Assembly (NCBI GenBank): GCA_008508345.1
Contig: QNGE01001270.1
Span: forward strand, 1 to 64,000
From: Paragonimus westermani
Lineage: Eukaryota > Platyhelminthes > Trematoda > Plagiorchiida > Troglotrematidae
Direction of reading: 5' to 3'
Length of the DNA: 64,000 nucleotides
The notes beneath the pieces were generated by a model. That model saw nothing but the letters and a program-made list of their open reading frames with translations, was not told the DNA's origin and searched no databases. Both the position numbers and the translations under genes were made by a program. The stretch's first letter is position 1, and every line of letters starts with the position of its first letter. Positions 48,655-59,289 of this stretch are shown piece by piece.

Positions 48655-49104
48655 AGATTTGGAACTGTCATTGGTCATGTTCACGGTCAAGCCAAAAGCC
48701 GCCAGGCCCTCTCACATGTTAGAAGAAATTAGATGTTTGAGACACAAGACACAACATCGTCGCACCCGTACTGTAGACGCGAACTAAGCGGTACACGGTC
48801 GCATCGAGAGGATTTTGGCTCCGAGGCTCGTACAGGCTCACAGAACAAAGGAATTACTAGTCAAGGATTACGCTGACATCAGCCTAGCTCTTCGAAAACC
48901 CCTCCTCGCAAGTCTCCACGTATTCAAGCAGTGATCTGCAACAATCATGTGTACACTGTTAGCCGGATTTCGATAAGTTCAAACACTTGGTTTTCTAGCT
49001 GATTATTCGTTTATATATGTCACACTACTAGTTACTTGTTATACATATGTGTTTTTTACCGGCGTCGTTATCTTTTAGTGACAAGTAACCCTCGTGCTAA
49101 TAAC
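48655..49104. other. No recognisable feature
   Basis: Short frames only; no motif. Confidence 0.4.
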
Positions 49105-49290
49105 ACCGAGGAAGCCACAGAGAAGGCTAATCAAAATGCATAAATATGACATCGAATCGACTTATCAACCGAGGACTCAGAAGCACATAGGTGACATACC
49201 ATCCCAAAGTTCGCGAGAAAAACCCGCCTTCAAACAGCCTCAGTTTGACATCATTGCAGTCGTTGATTCCGTGTGATCCCAGAAGTTCTG
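49105..49290 (+). mobile_element. Second copy of the gypsy RNase H end
   Basis: Aligns with 47835-48015: both begin with CACCGAGGAAGCCACA and continue through AAATATGACATCGAATCGAC (copy 2) against AAATATGACGTCGAATCGAC. The frame gives MHKYDIESTYQPRTQKH and FDIIAVVD. As it repeats sequence already present upstream of the LTR1 insertion, it is a separate fragment and not the far side of the interrupted element. Confidence 0.75.
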
Positions 49291-49594
49291 ATAAAGCGTA
49301 GTCATTCGAACACTTTCTACCGCCACGTATGTGAGGCGGACTGAGGTCAATGAACCCTAAACTAATTCAATAATGTTACTGAATCAAACAGGCTACGTAT
49401 TGAAAGTGTCAGATGCAACAAGAATAAATAAGATAAACTTACATGTAATTCCATTTGACAAACCCGATTGCACAGAGTTAGTGGGCAACACAATGGTTCT
49501 CAGCGAGCGCATACAACAGTCAAAACAGTCGGTATTGCGTTTAATAATGCATAAACCCGATCGAGAACAGACTCGTTATCTAGGGCGGTGCCGA

Positions 49595-49962
49595 CGTTGT
49601 GTTATAGACCGTTTGCCAGGATGAGAAGGTTAATCACGCGAATAGACATGTACAGATACGAACTCCCAAGAAACGGCGGTCAGTCAGTGTGGTAAACGAC
49701 TGAAGCAGAACAACCGTGTGGACGTGTGCACTGGATTCAAGCTAGCATGATCAGAGTCCATACCGGCTGCTGTGACTGATTGCAATGACCCGGGCGCATG
49801 TTGTGGATCACGACAACCGACTGGTGGAAGTCTTAGCTGACATTCTGCTTGTATGTTCTGTGGACGAGCAGTGTCTGCTGCACTGTCAAGTGTTTCATAC
49901 AAATTTCATACAGCGGATTGTTAGGTAGTGGGTGTATGGATTATATCGAAATAGCTGCGGCT
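49595..49962 (-). repeat. Left arm of a PLE-associated inverted repeat
   Basis: 49657-49962 is the reverse complement of 52047-52311 with substitutions and a deletion of about 45 bp in the right arm. 49595-49656 is the reverse complement of 52902-52962. Shared blocks include CCGGGTCATTGCAATC and CGCCGTTTCTTGGGAGTTCG. The outer part (minus strand) reads VHVYS and PGKRS as in the right arm, which shows PLE nuclease-like motifs, so the arms probably derive from PLE coding sequence. Confidence 0.8.
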
Positions 49963-50275
49963 TCACACTATAGTCAGGATTTTCTGAGATGCTGTTGCCG
50001 TATCCCTCAGTTTGAAGGAACAGCTGTCTTAAACGCATTATTGCCATAGCTGTCGGTTTCCGCTTCTCCGGATGGCGGTGCCTGGATTCATTACAAGTAT
50101 TTCGTGAGCGCAAATCTGGATAATTGAGCTCAGCCGACTCTGCAGTAAAACAATGGGAAGACGCAATTCATGTGATGTTCTCCGGAGTAACATTTCGTAC
50201 ATTCTGATCCCACATGGACATGTAACTAATTTTAAACGAGTCAAAATTTCACAGAGCAGGAGAGATTAAACAAAC

Positions 50276-51329
50276 GGATACCAGAAATGAAAATCAAAAT
50301 TGTGGGAATGCCGACTACCAGGGTAGCCGCAGCATCAACACAAATTGTTTTTGAACACACAGAGGGGGACTGTGGAGTTTAATGGCCAAGGCCTCAGAAA
50401 ACTGGAGTAAGCGTTTCCGGTTGCTCCGAAAGATCACCGAGAACGCGTCAGAAACTTTGACTATGCGTTTCGTTTGTATTATGTGCCTTGCAACCGAAGA
50501 TGCGGGATGCCGTCCATCGGCATCCATCGGCTCCTGGCGTTTCTAATTGCGTCTCAAGCCATTTGGGTCCATGCTCTTTGATACGAACAGCTAAATGTCG
50601 GTTTGTCCTCCTTATGTAGCTCATACTGCAGCAACTTGAGCATTTGTATAAACAATGAGATGTGACAGACATACATTGTTTGTTCGTAACCGGGGCGACT
50701 GGTAGAGTTCTCGTTCGTTGTATTATACAGAGCTTTACAGCGTTAAGTCCTGGATACAACCGCTGTTAGACGCTTCCTCGTCACTGTTGGCCAGCTGTCC
50801 CCTGGGAACAGGAGTTCTAAATACACCGTCCTGTTCGGTACCGTCGTCACTTCTATAGTTGGGATGACGGCTTTGCTGTACTTTTTAATAAATCGCAGGT
50901 GGTACCCGTTGACCTGCAGAGTGTCTGTCAGTAAGCCTAACTCTAGTTGTATGTTGTCTCCAGTGCAAATCCTCCGTGCTCTATGGAAAAGCGTCCTGAC
51001 TAGACTTCTCTTATGCTGCATCCGACAGAAGCTTTCGAAGTGCATGCACTGTCCAGTCCAAGTAGGTTTCCTGTAGACGGATCGCCCTAGTGTGCCATCT
51101 GGTCTTCGAGTGACTAGAATGTCCAGGTACGGAAGGCAGTCCTTTGCTTCGTTCCCTCTCGTCAGTTTCAAGTTCGGGTGAGCCTGGTTCAACTTCGAGA
51201 ATAACGTATTTGATTCACTCGAGATCTCAAAGATGGCTAGAATATCATCTACACTATCAATATGTGTTGATACTGTGGCTACCCTGGTAGTCGGCATTCT
51301 CACAATTTTGATTTTCACTTTTGGTATCG
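50276..51329 (-). mobile_element. 5'-truncated PLE bounded by inverted copies of its 3' end
   Basis: Reading from 51260 down: VDDILAIFE (RT motif C), ANDCLPYLDIL-like AKDCLPYLDILVTRRPDG, RSVYRKPTWTGQCMHFES, KRSLVRTLFHRARRIC, then the GIY-YIG domain in another frame (CSSCCSMSYIRRTNRH, RIKEHGPKWL), then SEALAIKLHSPPLCVQKQFV at 50400-50340. The last 72 bases (50276-50347) reappear inverted at 51258-51329, joined directly to motif C. The element thus lost its 5' half and carries a flipped piece of its own tail there. At least two frameshifts. Confidence 0.88.
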
Positions 51330-52046
51330 AAGTCTGTCAATTTCATTAGTGAGACACTGTTACCAACTGAACAACATGCAGTAGTTAACCCTGTAACGAC
51401 CCATTGTTGTGCGTCAAACCGGATAGCTTAATCTCAGCCATTCATTCGTCCCACATCTGGTCAGAAGTCACTGCGCCTGCCAACGCTCTAAGTCACAGAC
51501 CAACGTCATGAGCTTCTCAGACCAACGCGTCGGCCGACAGTCCCGGTCCAATCTGTAGGCACAGACTCAGCTACGCGTTTCCAACCTCCACCATCCCGAA
51601 CCCTATTCTGCCACCACAGTGGTTACCAGTGCTGCATATGGAACGCACGCACGTACCCGCTGTACCATCTTCAGATGCGACAAGCATATGATACGCAGAC
51701 ACATGTCACAAAGCTCGCGGATCCATGGCACAACACAAATCCTAATGACCCGATTTGAGCGGTGAACAGTTCAGCAGCACGCCAAGCCAACGGACATGAG
51801 GACGTGAACTACACTAAAGCCCCAGAGCTCCACATCGCACCCGCGTGATCCTGTTCTTTTAACATTACCAACACACCGCGTGCACTTGGGTGTTGTTGCC
51901 CGTACTTGTATCAACACGAACAATATTTTATTTTGTACATGAGGCTCTGTTTTTTGTCTTTTCCCAATCGTTTATATCACTATGCTTACTTTAATTATAT
52001 ACCTCAATTCTGAACTGTGTATCCTCATTCTGTTATAAGTAATGTT
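51330..52046. other. Unmatched spacer in the inverted-repeat complex
   Basis: 717 bp without counterpart in the left half (the left spacer 49963-50275 is 313 bp and unrelated). It contains TGTAACGACCCATTG near 51394 and no coding motif. It may be another insertion, but ends were not identified. Confidence 0.4.
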
Positions 52047-52313
52047 AAGCCGCAGCTATTTCGATATAATCCATACACCCTCTACCTAACAATCCGCTGT
52101 ATGAAACTTGTATGAAACACTTGACAGTGCGGTAGGCACTGCACCAGTCGGTTGTCGTGATCCACAACATGCGCCCGGGTCATTGCAATCCGTCACAGCA
52201 GCCGGTATGAACTTTGATCATGCTAGCTTGAATCCAGTGCACACGTCCACACGGTTTTCCTGCTTCAGTCGTTTACCACACTGACTGACCGCCGTTTCTT
52301 GGGAGTTCGTATG
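52047..52313 (+). repeat. Right arm of the inverted repeat, part 1
   Basis: Reverse complement of 49657-49962, from AAGCCGCAGCTATTTCG to GGGAGTTCGTATG. It is interrupted at 52314 by a solo LTR and continues at 52902. Confidence 0.85.
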
Positions 52314-52901
52314 TGTTACATCGTTCCTGGTGATTTAAGATAATCCACTCAGTGACGAGTACTCGACAACTCCAATAACGCTTATTCAGACGGTCGAGTT
52401 GCCGGAACTATCTCACTAGTCCAAAAAACATCAGAAAACGCGATCTAAGAGATTGGAGTTTATACCACACTGTTTCATAAAATTACAATTAAGACGCTAT
52501 CTCACCTCGAGTGTGAATTAGTCGGATAAGCAAATTATCCAGTAGAAAAGCGTTCAAAATGAAATAACCAAAACACGAGTTCACCAACGACCACCAGTGA
52601 ACGGGAAATGAGTTCATAAGAACAATCGGGTGCAGATGAAGGTGAAAATGTGTCAAACAATATCAGAAAGGGAAGTTTTACTAGATTAGCAATGATAGTT
52701 ATAAAAGGAAGAGAGCAAACACTGTGCAGTTATGGTACAACGTTCATTATGATTGTTTACTGCACACAATAGGGATTAATAAAGACAAATTTAGGATCGG
52801 CTTTTTGCAAACAAACGAAACACGCCTCAACAAATTCACCATTCTGCATCATATCAAACAAATGCGACAAACGTACCAGACAAACTTCAACAGATCCAAC
52901 A
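52314..52901 (+). mobile_element. Solo LTR (family LTR3) with GTATG target duplication
   Basis: 588 bp starting TGTTACATCGTTCC and ending CAGATCCAACA, bounded by GTATG at 52309-52313 and again at 52902-52906. Removing it restores the arm: the sequence then matches the uninterrupted left arm at 49595-49660. TG...CA with a 5-bp duplication fits an LTR retrotransposon; a BEL/Pao type is possible from the TGTTA start. An AATAAA lies near 52777. Confidence 0.85.
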
Positions 52902-53050
52902 GTATGTGTACATGTCTATTCGTGTGGTAAACTCTCTAACCTTGGCAAACGGTCTGCAACACAGAGTCGGTACCATCCTGGAAAATATCACTAACTTGCT
53001 GAGGCCAATTTAATGGGTACTTCAATAAGAGAAGTATTTGAGGCTAGTTA
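52902..53050 (+). mobile_element. PLE GIY-YIG fragment (right arm, part 2)
   Basis: The frame reads VHVYSCGKLSNLGKRSATQ, then YHPGKYH, a stop, then LAEANLMGTSIREVFEA. This resembles the PLE nuclease pattern C.CG..YIGKT.R...R..EH.P. The first 60 bases match the left arm inverted; the rest extends beyond what I can align. Confidence 0.6.
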
Positions 53051-53071
53051 ACAACCAACCAGTTGCTCATT

Positions 53072-53440
53072 GTGAAACGAGAGGTCGTTCAATAAAGCAC
53101 GATCTTTACTGTCCAACTCGTATGTTCCGACGCCATGCGCGCGCTCATGTTTATGATCCGGAGTTTTAGTCCACAGTACAGCGACGGTTCCCACTAAAAA
53201 GTCATGTGCACTTCCACCTGATTTTGTGTGCTTGGCTGACGCTTTCTGTCGTGAGTTTCTCGTTTCCCATCTCTCGCCCGTTGAGCCGATTTCGTTGGGT
53301 GATGACTCGTTTCGTCGTTGGTGTTTTTCGCAATCAATCCACTATGGACTTTGGCCACAACTTACCACTGTGTTAAGACAGTTCACGGAGATATGCCATC
53401 GAGATGTTCCACTACCCAATAGTCGCGCCGACGACTTCAT
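53072..53440 (+). mobile_element. Diverged LTR1 copy
   Basis: Starts TGTGAAACGAGAGG and shares with 11730-12257 the segments AATAAAGCACRATCTTTA, GCGCGCTC followed by GTTTATGA, TGTGCACTTCCA and CATCGAGATGTTCC (the last matching CGTGTCGAGATGTTCC). About two thirds identity by eye; the 3' end is not resolved. The 136-codon frame 53226-53636 overlaps it and is not a gene. Confidence 0.65.
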
Positions 53441-53692
53441 CATCCATCACAGTTGGATAGGAAAACTGTGCAGTGGGCTCACAGGCAACGGAAAAATTAC
53501 TCCGATGAATAGGAAAATCGACATGGAACCTTCTGAAAGCATGACCATTTTACAGTCAGGGCCAGTGATGAAGCACAACAATAATAATGAGCAAAAGGTA
53601 GTAATTCATGGGGTAATTATACCGTCGAAGTACTAATTAGGGGAGGTGGAAGCAACTGCATAACACGCCAGAACATGTCCGTCGGTAACTAG

Positions 53693-53998
53693 TGTAGTGA
53701 GGATAGACGGTCGCACCATACTACTCACACCACTATTCAGTAGCCGCATGGATCGAAATGATCGCGGGATAAATGCGGGAGACATATGGGAAGGGTCGTT
53801 GGAAGACAGAATGACTTTTAATGGCTGTCGCCACATGAAGGAACTGAGACATGGTGTCCAAAGCGACTGGAACGTCCTCAGAAGAGTGCTGCGTGCAAAT
53901 GAGTGTTTTTGTTTCTAGTCCCGTTGAGAGGCTTAAGTAGTATATTGGTTTCTCCAATAAAACAACCTTTGTGTCGTCCGCCTTCTGGATTCACAACA
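53693..53998 (+). mobile_element. Solo LTR2 with CTAG target duplication (best copy)
   Basis: 306 bp, TGTAGTGAGGATAGACGGTC to CTTCTGGATTCACAACA, flanked by CTAG at 53689-53692 and 53999-54002. AATAAA at 53956 is followed by CAACCTTTGTGTCGTCC. It serves as the reference for the LTR2 copies at 1541, 17895, 20991, 29997, 32812, 34281 and 56414. Confidence 0.9.
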
Positions 53999-54194
53999 CT
54001 AGGTTACCGTTTTGAGTAAACGAAAAGTATTACTTTGACGTTATGGGTTGAAAGCTGGAACGGGGAACCTAGAAAGCCGATAACATTGTTAGGGATGTTA
54101 AAGAATGTGGGACCGATGGCTACCGAAGCGTAACTAATTTCAGTATCCAACAAATCAATAATTTCAATCAACAAACAATCCCGAAAAGATTTCA

Positions 54195-54209
54195 ATATAT
54201 ATATATATN

Positions 54210-54242
<33 letters not shown>
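54195..54242 (+). repeat. (TA)n microsatellite with one N
   Basis: About 24 AT units with an N at 54209, probably a consensus ambiguity. Confidence 0.95.
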
Positions 54243-54244
<2 letters not shown>

Positions 54245-56413
54245 AACCGAGCTCCATTGTATCCAAAACGATTGTGAATCTGCGCCGAGACTAATTAACA
54301 TGATGTGGAATAGACCACAGTTCACGTGCATGGAATTGAAAACGTTCTAGATGTCTGGGAATTCCCGCCAATTACAGGCAGCACACACTACAATCGGTTT
54401 GATGACAGGGCTGAAGCAACGCGGTCAAGGCGGCAAATCGATTGATAGGATTGGCACAATTACCAGGGGATAATGTATATTTTCATGTTATTCAGAAAAC
54501 CGAGTAACCCTATTCAAATTACATTTGTACATCCGATCCACAGCAAGTTGTGGGGGAGAACACGTGAGTACCTCCCGATAGTAGAATGGTTTCTGTGAAC
54601 CCAAAAAGCTGAACGCAAATGACACGCATAATGACTTAAGACGATGGATGATAGGCCAAGAGAAAAGCCAGGACAGGGGAGCCCGTGATTCTCCGGTTTG
54701 AAGCGTGGACAACAGGATATGGTATAGAACGTTGAGTGTAACCACTGGCGATGAACAGATGGAGTATTTGATTGAAGGCTATGGCTACTGGCTGTATAAG
54801 ATAGAAAAAGGAAGATTGAAAGAATCGAGTGTAATGAAGAATGCATGTCATAAAGGGAACAGAAAACCATCCCAAACAACTGTGGATGCTAGCAAAAACC
54901 AGGAGTGTGTTATGCTGGGGAAAATGAGGACAATTAAGAGTGAGAGTAGGTGGATATCTGGATGCGAGATTAACAAAGAAATTGAGAAAGATTACAAGAT
55001 AACTGGCTTGTCAATGTTATGATCGATCAGAGTAGCATACAAACGTTATTTGTAATGAGTACCCGAGGAAGACAATCTGCTTAAGTGAGTGATTCGGTCA
55101 GACAAACAAACGACCAATGGAACTCCATTAACCAGTAGACAACTGGAGCTTTGAAACTATAAGAATCCTCCGGTTTTCATACTGACTATTGTCCACAACT
55201 TACTGAACGAACGTTTAACAAAATCAAAAGTATTCAGTTGCCAGTTCTGTAGTGTTTTCTCTCATTTCGTGGGATGGTTAGTCTTCAACGACGGCTTTCA
55301 ACACTATGACAACCAAGGCTGCATTCGAAGTCAACACAGATAGGACAACCGTTTCCATCGAGACTTCTTGAGGCTGAAACAGTACATTCACGTACGCGGT
55401 TGGCATTAACAAAACTATTGAGAATGGTTCAAAACAACTTGTAAACAGACGGTTGTGCGCCACGTTGACAGCAATCTTTCCACGAATCGGATCTTGGGTC
55501 GCACGCTGCGTGCTTGTTCAGCCAGATCTAGCGAAGCTCTCGCATGCCTTGAAAGACACGTCCGGAAGAACCACAGTTTGAAGAAGGTAATTAGGCCACC
55601 TTCCCGTCGAACCACGGTGCAGTTTGCGTTGCTGCACAGCAGTGAAACCAAGCTGATACATCAATAGCGAGACAGAACATTAACGTTGTATGACGACTTG
55701 CGCATCTCAATGAACCATTGGGCAAAACTGGATGATGTGGTGTTCATACATATAGGGTCACTGGTGACAGATAAGCCACAATATGGAGTTCTGACGAACT
55801 ACGGTCGTCTGATCTTCCAACATGAGTGAGAAGTTTGACATTTCTTTCCGGAAAAATTACTAGCCCCGGTACGCCAAGAAACCACTTGCTACCTTGCGGT
55901 ACAGGCTTCTGAGCTAAAGGCTTTTGTTGAAAATACTAATCGTTTTCTTGACTGAATCTGAGCGGCTTTGCAGTGAATCAGCCCACATACTACCATGAGT
56001 ATTCATAAGATGAACACGCCCATACTGCATCTGTCCTGTCACAGTACAGACTGGGTCGCCTAAGCCGATGCATAGGGTAAGGTGAATATCCTATCCAATT
56101 CGCTTCTCAGGACTTTTCCGAACCCCATCTCCATGAATCATGATAACATTGTACCTGAGGGACACGGAAATTGGACTCGTTGAATGTCGGTGTCTGTTGT
56201 GTTTGAAAGACTAGAATCCAGGAGCGTAAAAACAACGGGTCGAACTAACAGCATCCGCCCTACTGACTAGATATTGGTTTTACACCTCAGATAACTCCAC
56301 GGCCACCGATACTGGCCGGGTTAGAATAGGTATGTTTCTCATGACGACAGCCCCACCCATAATGGCAGGTTAAATCCGCGTTATCAGTATACTCTGTACC
56401 GTGCACTTGGCAA
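54243..56413. other. No recognisable gene over 2.2 kb
   Basis: Frames on both strands (54488-55022, 55415-55667) lack motifs. Nothing shared with other parts of the window was seen. Confidence 0.45.
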
Positions 56414-56683
56414 GTTTACTGAAGGTGAACGACCACACCATACTAGTCTTCGGTGATCAGGCGGAGGTCTTTTACCTAGGTATTGAAGAAACCAGGGGGA
56501 ATACACTGAAGGGCACTCTGACAAGAAATAGCGTTTTTCCATACATGGCACTGCTAACCATGGCATCCTGGGATTAGTGTTATGTGCAAATGAGAGTTTG
56601 ACATGTTGTTGAAGTGTGCACCCCACATGTTGTTTTTCTGAGTAGACAATCCTTGTACTATTCGGATTCTTGGCTCACAAAAC
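56414..56683 (+). mobile_element. Diverged LTR2 copy upstream of a LINE
   Basis: CACACCATACTAGTCTTCGG at the start, GTTATGTGCAAATGAGAG in the middle and GACAATCCTTGTACTATTCG near the end follow the order of the copies at 20991 and 53693. It ends near TTGGCTCACAAAACA. No target duplication seen. Confidence 0.65.
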
Positions 56684-56689
56684 AAGTAC

Positions 56690-58760
56690 TGTTGAGGACA
56701 GCTGTAGACACCGAAACTTCAGGAATCTTCTCGTTACACCTGCTTATGCTCCATTTGACTGCAAGGACGTTGATGTCAAAAACTCATTAAACTCGGATCT
56801 GGCACCTCTCCCTAGGTACACACATGGATCTGATACAGTCATTCCGGTCGGTGATATGAATACCCAGGTTAGTCGACTTTGTGAATCTGAGACTGGTTTA
56901 GATGACAGGTTTGAGCCGGTCTCACATTGTTGGGATAATTGTGGACGAATATTGTAATTGTGCACTGAGCACACATCGTGCGCGTTAGTGTTATGCCTGA
57001 AACCCTATTTATCGAATCAGATCTGTTCCGAAATAGGCCGCATACCTGTCAGTTACAGATCGTGTGATTCCCTTCTGGACAGTCGTTCCCATTAGAGTAC
57101 ATACTTGGATTCATCTCGTTCGTTCGAACTTCGCTATTTGGTTCTCACTTTTACTGAACAAGACTCCATCGACCACAACGGCTGGCTGTTGAGAAACTGG
57201 CCAGGTCGTCGACAAAACAGAGGCACTGAACTAATCGAATAGCTACTGGACCCAAATCTTACAAGTCATACATGAGGTAGATACTATAAGATGGGGCACA
57301 GTGGTTCATCGTTTAAACAAACATTGAATTTCACACGGAACATTACTGCTGGCAGAAAGCCGAAGCGTCGTTTGATCACTCATCGTGTGGTTTGGCTGAT
57401 GGACGAATTAACGGAAACAGATGGTTTTTGGTTCAACGACCACTAGCAAACTCTTTAATTTCATCCGTCTGACCGGTCCAATATGTCCGTCTATCAGAGA
57501 AGCTGTCAGCGAGGTAGGCGGCACACTCGTCCATAATCCGAGGATGTTGAGCTTTGAGTATTGTAATATCTTTTTGTTGCGTTCCGACCGCTGGACTCAA
57601 AACAGGTAGCATCATTTATTGAAAGAACGAGTCAGAATTAGGCCACAAAGCCTTAAATTTATGGGCTGGAACGATTACCATACATGGTCAAAGTGATACG
57701 AATTAAATCACACGAGACAACCATCTATGGCAGTCGGACGTAGAGCGTATCAAATGAAACGGTCATATATGACAGTCCAATGGGGCACCAAAAATCCAAC
57801 ACAAGAAAACGCAGTCCAAATAGCACACAGGAGTCCGACCGCACGGTTGTACTCCGATTGACTGGGGGGAATCATACCATCACCCACAACCATACCATCC
57901 GAACTGGGTCAATCGATTGATAAGGCGTGGTGCCTCGTAGCTACTTAGTCAGAAGATTCCACTCCTAACAATGAGGGTCAATTTAACGGGCCAAGTGCTG
58001 TGCTGCTTCCGCAAACATGCAAAGTAGCACCATGATCGGTAGGTTTAAGCCCACCCACTGAAACAATGATCCATAATTGCTTGTCGGTTCTGGCATCTAT
58101 GTCGTCTTCGTCGACTCACTGCAGCTCGGCAGACAGCCATTATGGAAGTGCGGGTAGACGCTATTTCGCGTACTGCTAAATAATTCAGGATGCACTCTGC
58201 AACCTCAAAATGTAAAGTGACTCTGCAAGATTGCCGTAATTACGTAGACTCAATGTTAGACAATGAACCTATGGGAGTTGCTGATCAGTTTATGTGTCTG
58301 GGAACCTGCATCAGCGACGACAGTGTAGGTAATGAAACAGAATTGGGTATGCTTAAGGCTATGACGGGATTCGTCAATCTCGGTATTTCTCTGGTGCATA
58401 AAGTGTGCGTATATATGAGGACAGTAGGAGCTGTGTTATCTTATGGCGGTGGAACATGGTCAAGCAGAGTAGAAGATGTGAACCGTGTTCACATATTTGA
58501 CCACCGATGTCCACGTTCAGTCACTCGTATCGAATGGCATCAACGAGTAAGTAACGAAGAGGTTAGGAAGCGGGGGGTTGACGCGGATTTCCAAACGAGT
58601 TTATCCATTCTCTCCTTATACTGAGGATGCCAACCAATCGTCTTCCATATGAAGTATTATTTGCCGACGTTGTAGCCAACTGGCATAAAATGCAAGGTGG
58701 ACATCCCACCTTGCTGGGATCACCCTATGATAGTTGTCGTGTTGGAAAAAGGTATCCAAG
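56690..58760 (+). mobile_element. RTE-like LINE remnant 1 (endonuclease, RT ends)
   Basis: 56720-56955 reads VTPAYAPFDCKDVDVKN and VIPVGDMNTQV, matching the AP-endonuclease segments AYAP.D and GDMN.K.G of non-LTR elements. 57421-57570 reads KLFNFIRLTGP and IREAVSEVGGTLVHNPRML, like the linker K.F..IR..G.....E.I...G. The RT core is missing; a R3 repeat sits at 57575-57965. 58190-58760 holds the RT end: FMCLGTCISDD, AVLSYGGGTWSSRVEDVNRV, HIFDHRCPRSVTRI, WHQRVSNEEVRKRG, then RMPTNRLPYEVLFADV, the characteristic flatworm RTE tail. The element is fragmented and inactive. Confidence 0.85.
57575..57965 (+). repeat. Repeat R3, copy 1, inside LINE remnant 1
   Basis: About 390 bp sharing with 59725-60060 the segments TAAATTTATGGGCTGGAACG (versus TAAATTTACAGGACGAAACG), GAATTAAATCA/GAATCAAATGA, CGCACGG and CCATACCATCCGA/CCACACCATCCGA. 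It lies between LINE segments and is not coding. A SINE or MITE is possible; ends are not sharp. Confidence 0.65.
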
Positions 58761-59289
58761 ACTTTTACGAAAGCCGTAGAGGAATTAAGTTGATCCTAGT
58801 CATTACTAAGATTCTGGCATCCATTAGAATTCGTCGATTCAACACTTTTAGAGTTACTTAAGCGCAAAAGTGTAGAGACCAAATATGTAAACATACTTGT
58901 GGTGGAAATCCCGATTCACCGATTATCCAAACACCGACACAACAGAAGATCTGACAAACGGCCAATCCAAATATCGCGTTAAAGATACAACATCAGGAGT
59001 GGACGAACGGTCTCAGTGCTGTGCCTTCCGTTATTCGCCAATTCATCTGTTCCATATTCCACCAATTAACATACAGTTTATGGTGTTGCATATGCTAATG
59101 AGATCAGCCAATAACAGGCTGTGATTTTTTGAATACTGTTGTACACCCATAAATTCGGCGTCTCAATTCATGAATAACAATTGCTTACTGTTACCAGTAC
59201 CAGGTCTTCTCCTTATTACTTGCGTGAGAGGTATCGATTCGAAGTTTCTAATTCTGAGTATCACAGAACCGTCTAACAGTTCCAATACG
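58761..59289. other. Spacer between LINE fragments
   Basis: No motif recognised except possible degraded LINE 3' sequence at its start. Confidence 0.4.

Noticed and set aside
47915..48787. 290-codon open frame, longest in the window
   Set aside because: It strings together gypsy RNase H end, an LTR1 copy, 252 N and a CA microsatellite. The N run hides stops; it is not a gene.
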